64,000 nucleotides of DNA from assembly GCF_030272615.1 (NCBI RefSeq), contig NC_081415.1, positions 190,866,270 to 190,930,269 of the forward strand, read 5' to 3'. Of the stretch, positions 56,117 to 64,000 are shown piece by piece. Origin of the DNA: Cryptomeria japonica. Its lineage: Eukaryota > Streptophyta > Pinopsida > Cupressales > Cupressaceae. Numbering within the stretch: the stretch's first letter is position 1; every line of letters starts with the position of its first letter. The notes beneath the pieces were generated by a model. It was not told where the DNA came from. It ran no database searches and was given only the letters and a program-made list of their open reading frames with translations. A program made the translations under genes and the position numbers.

Positions 56117-56164
56117 TGATAAGATCTTTCTCTTTAGGTAGTTAAACCCTTTTCCAAGATTCAA

Positions 56165-56176
56165 GCTCTGATACCA
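56165..56176 (-). other. Primer binding site, tRNA-iMet type (Copia-4)
   Basis: Element-sense TGGTATCAGAGC, two bases from the LTR edge at 56179. Confidence 0.93.
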
Positions 56177-56178
56177 AT

Positions 56179-57340
56179 TGTTAGGCCCAATATGGAAAGG
56201 TAATGTACTGAGAGGGGAGGGGTGAATCAGTACTCCAAAATTTTTCTCAAATAATAAATTTACTATTATGCATAAACAGAATAGTGTAGTAACATTAAAT
56301 AAAGTTAAGACAAATAGATAACAATCATACATGATTCACTCCATAACACATATATTTTGGTTACGCAAAAACTCTTGGTTAGAGAGAAAAACTGCGGTGG
56401 GGATGGCACCCACAACTTCACTACTACAATAATAAAGAATGCTCGGTTAGAGCTACATTTAGCTATTTCTGATAGCATACCCTGTTAGGAGTAATAAGAT
56501 TTGTTAGATCTAGCTTGCTAAAGGATTTTACAACATTTATTTTGACTGTTGCACCTGGTTAGAGGCTTTACAATTTATAGACTTGGTTAGAGTCTTTTAC
56601 CCTGTTAAAGGTTTCTCTTTCAACTTCACAATATTACAATAAAATCATTACAAACATCTACAACTTTACATCTGAAATGTTATAGCAGATTCTATGTGCT
56701 CAGAATAAGATTACCTTGCTTATAGCATACCTCGGTAACCTATATAGTAACTCGGTAAACCCTTTTGTTTACTCTATTCTTCGACTGTTCTCTGAAAACC
56801 TTCTCGGTGACCTTTGTGTCTTTGTAACAGTCTTCCTTCATGCATGCACACCCACATGTTTAATTCTAAACTCATGTTGTATAAATAGATCTCATAAAAC
56901 GGTGATCTAATTCATTGCTTCGATCTTACAAACAAGATTCCTCAAATGAATAACTAAATAAAATATTTCATTGGTTAGATTGACCTTGTAATCATACACA
57001 ATCTTCTAGTGCAATTTCCAATGTAATAACGGTTAGATGTGCCTCGATCTTGTAACACGTTTTCATATGCATGTCTAGGTTCAATGTATCTGGTAACACG
57101 TTTCACTCGGTGAATATCAACTCAGTGTGTTAACTTTACTGCTCGGTAGTCTCAAAAAGATACTCGATAGACAACTCGGTGAATACTGCGTTCTGTGACT
57201 GCTTTCTTCTGTATTCGACTAGACTATGCATACTGACTTCTCTGTTTATACCGACTGCATGATTCGGTAGTGCTAACCGACTAGAATATATAGTATGACT
57301 TTGAATATAAAAACTAATGGCAACTTGATAAGTAGTAACA
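56179..57340 (-). repeat. 5' LTR of Copia-4
   Basis: 1162 bp, the twin of 49307-50468. The outer end at 57340 is followed by TGTGG, the partner of TGTGA at the other end with one transition. Confidence 0.96.
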
Positions 57341-58420
57341 TGTGGCCGCTTTAGAGGTTCTACCTCCTATGCCAACAATTAGAAGGATTTTGGCAACTAG
57401 TACAAGTGGTTTTTAGTAAAGACTTCCAGTCATGTGGCCATACATGCGACACTTTCAACTCTGTAAATATAGAAGGTTCCCATCCTATAGAGGTTATGCT
57501 CCGTAGGGTTTATGGGGAAACATAGTGTCGGTATGAACTTATCAACATATGTTGTTTATGACTTTCATCACAAACAAGATTTATTTATAGTGGATTGGAA
57601 GGACTTAGCATTAGCTCATTTCCACTTGGGTCATTCCCCTCTGATTGGCCCCCTCAAGGTAGCTCAGGAAGGTAGACCCTCTAAAGATTACACATAAGAG
57701 AGAGTAGGTGTAGTTTTCTAATCATCGTATGAGGGTGAGAGCATACTTACCTACTACTTCATCAAGCACGGAATACACAAGTTTATTTTTAGCCTTCTAC
57801 AATCTATGTGCAACTACTTTAAAGAAGTCACTCAAAATGCAAGTTGCATGTTGTCAATTGTCCCCCTAGTTAAGCTAAATGAGAAAGATATGATGTATTA
57901 CTCTCCAAAATAAAACTCCTGATTAACTATGTGAGAAAATGCATGAAATTTGCTTTAAAATAACCGTGCACACAGATATGTTAGTAGTTTGAAATTTTTA
58001 GTTCTTGGACATTCGGACTTGCAGAAAAGTTTATTAGTTGAGAATAAAAGCGCTATCTTAGCAAATGCATTGTCTTCCACCTCAAAAGCACTAACCTAGG
58101 TGACAAAAACGTGAACCTGTGATACGAAAGCATAGCTCTACGGACTAAATGCGTGAATTCACAAATAAAAGCGCTAACCTAAATGTCATATACGTTAACT
58201 TGTGAGACGAAAGCACTAATCTAAGGATTAAATGTGTTGATTTTCAGACAAAAGTGCTAACCTAAATGTCAAATGCGCTAACCTGCGAGACAAAAGCATT
58301 AATCTATTAAATGAATGTGTTGTCAGAATTCACAGAGGTGTGAATCTGGATTACAAATGCATTAAACTTATGTGTACGAGAACTAGACAGGATATTAGAA
58401 ATATATATGCGAGGCTCCGG
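57341..58420 (-). other. Gypsy-C leader, primer-proximal part
   Basis: 57341-57560 continues the block conserved with Gypsy-A. About 57700-58000 shows nothing I can name. 58020-58380 is the motif array listed separately. Confidence 0.75.
58020..58380 (-). repeat. Gypsy-C leader array of AAGCGCTAACCT-type motifs
   Basis: On the plus strand: AAAAGCGCTATCTTAG, AAAAGCACTAACCTAG, AAATGCGTGAATT, AAAAGCGCTAACCTAA, GAAAGCACTAATCTAAGG, AAAAGTGCTAACCTAA, AAATGCGCTAACCTGCG, AAAAGCATTAATC. Units recur every 20-35 bp. A decayed continuation is at 48690-48940 on the other side of Copia-4. Confidence 0.8.
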
Positions 58421-58439
58421 CCCCACGGTGGGCGCCAAA
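58421..58439 (-). other. Primer binding site of Gypsy-C
   Basis: The plus strand reads GGCCCCACGGTGGGCGCCA, so the element reads TGGCGCCCACCGTGGGGCC, one or two bases inside the LTR (58441). This form is common in plant Gypsy elements. Confidence 0.85.
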
Positions 58440-58440
58440 A

Positions 58441-59545
58441 TGTGTCAACTTGAATTTCTTCTTGAGAATACTACCTATAGCATATTAGTTTCACAAAATA
58501 CAAAGGAAATGCTACAGGAAATCCAAACTCAACCAATGAAACTACATGAAATGAATATAAAATGAAAACATTATAATCTTCATAATTTAAGTCTCATTGT
58601 GTCCTAACTCCACTGTTCCTAGTTGCAGATGATTTGCTCTCAAACAAGCATTGGTAGCTTCCAAGATGGCATATGAAGAATGGACTGATAGTTAATTGGT
58701 ACTATGATAATGCAAATGATATTAAGCTAAAATGTTATGAAAATGATTTATACTCAAAACTCTAAAATGCTATTTGCTTCAAACTCAAACTCACGGATGC
58801 AAGATGAAGACTCCTAGATGACTATGATTAGCTATTAGTCTATTTTTCTATTAGTTTCAAAATGGCTTAGGAGACCTCTGTTTATAGATTTTTGAGTGCA
58901 CGAGATTAGGTGGCAGAGATCAACGGTCATGATCAAATCTTGCAGATTGGATGGCTATGAGAAAGCAGCTGAAGGTTGAGAGAAAGGAGGAATGAGAAGA
59001 CAAGTGTCTTTCATCTCACCTTGACTAAGGGGAAGACTTGAGAGAATATAGGATAGTTGGAGAAGATGTAGGAATGAGAGGAAAAGTGGACTCAAGTCCT
59101 CCTAAGATATAGGGATGTTGGAGAGAATATAGAAGAAGGTTAGGAAATATGTGTACGTACATAATATTTCATTTATTTTGGAGGTTGGAGATAAGTGGCT
59201 ACTAAATGTTTTATTTATTTTAATTTTGTTGAATTAATTTAGCCTCATGATGGATGAGTTGGCAAAGGAAAGATGAAGTGGAGATGGAAGATGAGTTGGA
59301 AAAGGGATTAAATAATTAAGAAATTATTTAATTAATGAGACTATAGGATAGAAAAATAACCATTAAATATTAGATATTTAATTGATTGACTAGAAGAAAA
59401 GGATAAATGAATTAATTAATACAATATTTCAATTAAATTAATTAATAGAAGGATGTGAAATGAATTAATTAAATTAATCTTTTCAAATTAACTATTTAAT
59501 GGAAGAATAATTATTAAATAAATATAAAATATTTATTTAATTGCT
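58441..59545 (-). repeat. 5' LTR of Gypsy-C
   Basis: About 1.1 kb. The inner end TGTGTCAACTTG at 58441 is exact. The outer end is inferred in the AT-rich zone near 59545. That zone (59200-59545) has the same TTAATTAA/TTTATTTAATT style as Gypsy-A U3, so it is probably U3. No TSD is found because an inverted copy follows at once. Confidence 0.7.
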
Positions 59546-59552
59546 CATAGCC

Positions 59553-60244
59553 ATTTTTCTCTCCAACATCCCTGTATCTTAGGAGGACTTGAGTCCACTT
59601 GTCCTTGCATTCCTACATCTTCTCCAACTATCCTATATTCTCTCAAGTCTTAGCCTTAGTCAAGGTGAGATGAGTGACACTTGTCTTCTCCTTCTCCCTT
59701 TCTCTCAACCTTCAACTTCTTTCTCATAGCCATCCAATCTGCTAGATTTGATCATGACCGTTGATCTCTGCCACCTAAGCTCATGCACTCAAAAATTATA
59801 AAAAGAGGTCTCCTAAGACATTTTAAAACTAATAGAAAAATAGACTAATAGATAATCATATAGTCATCTAGGAGCCTTCATCTTGCATCCGTGAGTTTGA
59901 GTTTGAAGCAAATAGCATTTTAGAGTTCTGAGCATAAATCATTTTCATAGCATTTTAGCTTAATATCATTTGCATTGTCATAGTATCAGTTAACTATCAG
60001 TCCATTCTTCATATGTCATCTTGGAAGTTGTCAGTGCTTGTCTGAGAGCAAATCATTTGCAACCAAGAACAGTGGAGTTAGGACATAATGAGACTTAAAT
60101 CATGAAGGTAATAGTGTTTTCATTTTATATTCATTTCATGTAGTTTGATTGGTTGAGTTTGGATTTCCTATAGTATTTCCTTTGTATTTTGTGAAACTAA
60201 TATGTTGTAGGTAGTATTCTGAAGATGAAATTCAAGTCTACACA
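59553..60244 (+). repeat. Inverted LTR copy, head-to-head with the Gypsy-C LTR
   Basis: The reverse complement of 58441-59137 with scattered differences (CTCCAACATCCCTGTATCTTAGG at its left end; AAATTCAAGTCTACACA at its right end). It lacks the AT-rich U3. It is followed by TTTTGGAACCAATGAGAGG, which looks like a decayed primer site, so it was probably the LTR of a plus-strand element whose body is gone. Confidence 0.85.
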
Positions 60245-60269
60245 TTTTGGAACCAATGAGAGGTAGGAA

Positions 60270-61520
60270 TCTTAGGTGGTAGATTTCCTAGAGAGAACAA
60301 ATGTGGATGGCAAAGATGAATGGAAATAAAGCTCAATTAAGGATTTATATTTAGATGATGGTAATGCAAGATTGTTACAACAAATTTTGATAGAAAGAAA
60401 TTTTTTGTTTACAGGGGAAAGTGATGAGGTTGTATGGTGTGGATTGAGGGAAGGTAAATAAGCTATAATGTGCTAGATTTTGCTTTGACCAAAGAGGATT
60501 TGCCTTATAGCCTTTGCTGGCACAACAAATGCTTACCTAGAGAAGGATATTTATCTTGGTTGGACCGAAAGGGAGAATACTCACGAGTGAGAGAATTCAA
60601 AAAAAATGATTTATGGGGTCATTCAAATGTGTTTTATGTAATAAAAGTGAGGAAACCCTAGACCACTTATTCTTGCATTGTGAATAGCCATTGGAGATTT
60701 GCCACAGGAAAACTTGACTAGAACCTTCTCTTTCCCTCTACATTGAGGGAGTTGTTTCAAAGTTGGTATAAAACAAGAAAAAAATCTAATTTCTCTTGTA
60801 TTTGGAAAATCTATCCTTCCAATTCCACTTTAATATGGGAACTATGGAAGGAACACAATAGAAGAATCTTTCAAGAGAAAGTGAAATCTATGAACCAAAT
60901 TTATGTGAATAAAACATGCCATATCAAAATTAGTGAGAGTTGTTGCATCTCAGGTTGATTCCACAAAGATCACTTACAATCAGGATGATAGCATGATGCA
61001 ATTGAAATGACCTTGTATTCAGTTTTGGCTTGTTGATGGGATAGCTCAGGTTAATCTAGTTTTAGAGGGAAAATCAGATGTAAAATGGAGTAAGCCTAAG
61101 GACAAATGGATCAAAGTTAATTTTGATGAGGTGTTGAAGGGTAACCCTAGCCCTTCTGGGGTTGGCTTTGTAGCGAGAGAATGGAGTGGAAGTATTATAG
61201 CTTTGGGGGCCAAGAAGCTACCAAAAGGAACAAATAATGATGTGGAGGAACAAGCTGCCTTTTTGGGAGTAAGAATGACCAAAAAAATAGGAATTTCTTG
61301 ATTGCACATGGAAAGGGATTCTTTGATAATAATCAATGTAGTGATAAAAGAAGAGGCCTTGGCATGTAGACTTAATAAATATATTAAATTAATAAAAAAT
61401 AATTTAAATTCCTTGAATGATTTAAATTCTCATGTGTTTAGAGGGGTTATAATGATGAGCAGTCAAGTGAGATTTGGAAGGATTTTTGAAATGCTTAACT
61501 TGACCTTTGAGTAGGTCCAT
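60270..61520 (+). pseudogene. LINE (non-LTR retrotransposon) 3' fragment: RT zinc-binding and RNase H
   Basis: Degenerate, plus strand, several frames. 60330-60470 resembles the region after RT (LQQILIERNFLFTGESDEVVW). 60600-60690 reads KCVLCNKSEETLDHLFLHCE, the zf-RVT motif. 60820-60880 reads IWELWKEHNRRIFQE. 61075-61300 reads WIKVNFDEVLKGNPSPSGVGF and LPKGTNNDVEEQAAFLGVRM, an RVT_3-type RNase H (FDE where FDG is usual), ending HMERDSLIIINVV. The 5' part with endonuclease and RT palm is absent, consistent with a 5'-truncated insertion next to the LTR. Confidence 0.82.
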
Positions 61521-62620
61521 ACACCTCCATCTGTAGGCTCCATCATAGAAAATGATGGGATATTAATGTGATAGGTTGGCAGAGTTATAAAGGAGTTCAA
61601 GAGGTGGCAATTTATTTTCATTGTATGATGGTGTGGTCACATGTGAGCTAAATGAAAGGACGAGTGACAAGGGTCTGAGTAGTATGGAAGTAAATTTCAC
61701 CCTCATCACTATTAAACAACAAGTGTCCTTTCTTGGGAAGGTGATAGAGAAAAGAATGTGGAGCTTATTCAAGTATGAAGACCCTTGTAAATTCTAGACA
61801 TTATGCTTGGTGAAGAGTTTATGACTACAAAGCATTGATACTGCTTCAATGGTAATGGCGTGGGGTGTGGGACTTGGAAAGAAAGAAGAGGTGAAATGGG
61901 TGATGCATAAATGTGTAAAGGAAGAGTGGTTGTTTAGTATGAAATCACTGATGACAAAGGCAAAACTTGGAGTCAGTTTTTGGGCATGTGATGGGGATTG
62001 GATACAGGTTGGGGAGCTTAAACCACTTATGCATCCATTTATATGCTAGGGTGCTACCTTAGTTAAGGATGAGCGGCAAGTTGAGTCATACATAGGTTGA
62101 GAAGCCTTGAAGAACTTATTGTGGGAGAAAGAAATGGAGCAAAAAGAGGTCAAGGTTGAGGTGGTGCAAAAGGGCAACAATGGGTGAAAATTTGTTCTTA
62201 GTGATTACTGGGTGAATGACCCCCTCAAAGTCATGAAAAAAGAATGATGATTGGGGTTTTCTTACTTTTGTTTTGTTCAAAAACACGTAGTAAGTTTATA
62301 GTTTTGACATTTCCATTTTAAATCATGGGTGCCCTATAATGTCTAGGGTTTATACTAAAAAAGTATTTAAGATTTTGTACAATGTAGCAATGTATAAAGA
62401 AGTAATGTCAATGGATAGGATGACAATAGTATGGATGTTGAGATGGCTAGGGTTTGGAAGGCATGCTATCTCTACAATTTTGTACAATGGGTTGTAATTA
62501 TGCAGTATTAGTGGTGAAGTTGATATGGTGAATTAGGGTTGAGCTCTAGAATGAATTGATGAACAATATGTAAACTTTTACATTATATGAATAAAAATGC
62601 TATTATTATCAAATAGGACA
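61521..62620 (+). other. Region after the LINE fragment, possibly its 3' end
   Basis: 1.1 kb. 61849-62049 is open (VKWVMHKCVKEEWLFSMKSL, VSFWACDGDWIQVG) and codons continue to about 62240 (EALKNLLWEKEMEQKE). I do not recognise a family. 62560-62600 has ATGAATAAAAATG, a possible polyadenylation signal. It could be a LINE 3' extension or a second decayed gene. Confidence 0.4.
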
Positions 62621-62623
62621 AAA

Positions 62624-63415
<792 letters not shown>

Positions 63416-64000
63416 ATATTACATATTATAAATTTATTTTTAAATTCTATTATAGAAATTTATGAGTTTTCCTTTTCCAACATAATAAAGATAAATTGTG
63501 ATATAGACCACATCCATTGGATTTATCTCCTCCTATTGGAGTAAGACCTCTATGTCCAAATGCTAGAGTCCAAATGGGGAACCAACCCCCCAAGCTCGTA
63601 TATGTATTTTCTAAAAATCCTTAGAAAGGAAAGCGAGAGGAAAAAGAGGGGTAACGCATAATTAGGGTTGTCTTCATCTCTAGCGCGCTGGGCCCCACCG
63701 ATTGAATTTATGGCATCGTTATTGCGCCTTCAAGTGTGGTGGGACCCGCTGACGTGGACATCTTCCCTCCACGTCACAACACACTAAACGCGTTTAAACA
63801 AGGGACCACAGAATGGGGCGTCACAAGGTATATATATATATAGTTAGTTTGGATTATCTGTTTTTTAAAAGAATTATTTAGTAATTAAGAGTATTAAGGA
63901 AATAAGTTTGAAAGGTGTTTGGTGTAGGGTTCAAATAAAGGTAGGATGTGTTTTTTTTGGGTTAAAAAATGGATTAAGTATAATCAAATGGTAGGAATAG
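63416..64000 (+). promoter_or_regulatory. Promoter-like, non-repeat edge region
   Basis: No gene. 63640-63830 is clearly richer in G+C and CpG than the rest of the window. It has a GGGCCC core in GCTGGGCCCCACC (about 63688), the inverted pair GACGTGGA/TCCACGTC (63751-63758, 63768-63775, each with an ACGT core), the palindrome AAACGCGTTT (63786-63795) and a TATA-like run at 63829-63842. The order ACGT boxes then TATA fits a plus-strand promoter for a gene right of the window. Inference only. Confidence 0.4.

Larger units (their letters stand above)
49307..57340 (-). mobile_element. Copia-4, pol-less LTR retroelement with two unusual ORFs
   Basis: An 8.0-kb element with two LTRs of equal length (1162 bp), duplication TGTGA (49302-49306) and TGTGG (57341-57345), tRNA-iMet primer site and polypurine tract. 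LTR design (TGTTAGG..., hairpin) is that of the Copia elements here. No protease, integrase, RT or RNase H motif is seen in any frame; the body codes a gag-like ORF1 (56116-54764) and a large ORF2 frame (54220-51545). It must have been mobilised by enzymes from elsewhere. By eye the LTRs differ by around 5% in their first 370 bp. Confidence 0.9.
41668..59545 (-). mobile_element. Gypsy-C, Tat-type Ty3/Gypsy element, 3'-truncated and twice interrupted
   Basis: A minus-strand relative of Gypsy-A: 5' LTR (58441 to about 59545), primer site TGGCGCCCACCGTGGGGCC (58421-58439), a long leader with motif array and conserved block, gag, protease, G-patch, acidic linker, RT and part of RNase H, where it breaks off at about 41668. 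It is interrupted by Copia-4 (49307-57340) and a family-S solo LTR (44665-45443). Frames are decayed. The second RNase H and integrase are lost. Confidence 0.88.

Noticed and set aside
58441-60244. Foldback (MITE-like) transposon
   Set aside because: The arms are LTRs with primer-site sequence at both outer edges and no flanking duplication.

Overview
The window is repeat DNA from a large plant nuclear genome. I see no intact host gene, rRNA gene or tRNA gene. It is built of nested LTR retrotransposons of the Ty1/Copia and Ty3/Gypsy types, plus solo LTRs, one degenerate LINE fragment and simple repeats. The dense nesting, long Copia LTRs (about 1.0-1.5 kb), Tat-lineage Gypsy elements and heavy mutational decay fit a large seed-plant genome. 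A gymnosperm (conifer-like) source is my inference; it is not proven by the sequence.

Layout, left to right. (1) 1-5353: 5' half of a minus-strand Copia element (Copia-1) that runs off the left edge. Its RT is split by a solo LTR (120-913, TSD TGATA). (2) 5354-5544: about 190 bp of unidentified sequence at a deletion junction. (3) 5545-29579: a minus-strand Copia element (Copia-2) carrying two independent insertions of one Gypsy family: a solo LTR (9117-9869) and a full-length plus-strand element, Gypsy-A (10459-26554). (4) 29580-39892: a minus-strand chromovirus-like Gypsy (Gypsy-B). It is cut at its left end by Copia-2 and split by Copia-3 (32844-38629, TSD ATATC). (5) 39893-41667: an unidentified gag-like fragment with three 87-bp repeats. 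(6) 41668 to about 59545: a minus-strand Tat-type Gypsy (Gypsy-C), truncated in RNase H. It holds a solo LTR (44665-45443, TSD AAAGT) in its protease/G-patch region and an 8-kb Copia-like element (Copia-4, 49307-57340) in its leader. (7) About 59550-60244: an inverted LTR copy lying head-to-head with the Gypsy-C LTR. (8) About 60270-62620: a degenerate LINE 3' part. (9) 62624-63415: tandem repeats with a long AT/ATGT microsatellite. (10) 63416-64000: a compositionally distinct, promoter-like edge.

Three items stand out. Gypsy-A carries an antisense gene between pol and the 3' LTR: a TATA box, an ATG in a short first exon, a GT-AG intron and a long second exon coding a plant mobile domain (PMD) protein with a C-terminal coiled coil. 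Copia-4 has two equal-length LTRs, a tRNA-iMet primer site and a polypurine tract but no recognisable protease, integrase or reverse transcriptase. In their place are a gag-like ORF (coiled coil plus five CCHC knuckles) and a second frame of about 890 codons with no recognised function. Third, a GTGGG-N7/8-CCCAC hairpin recurs in the LTRs of five distinct Copia-type families.

Almost every coding region is broken. Many in-frame stops read as CAG to TAG, CAA to TAA or CGA to TGA, the pattern expected from deamination of methylated cytosine in silenced repeats. Coordinates of LTRs flanked by target-site duplications are exact to the base as I read them; truncated ends are approximate.
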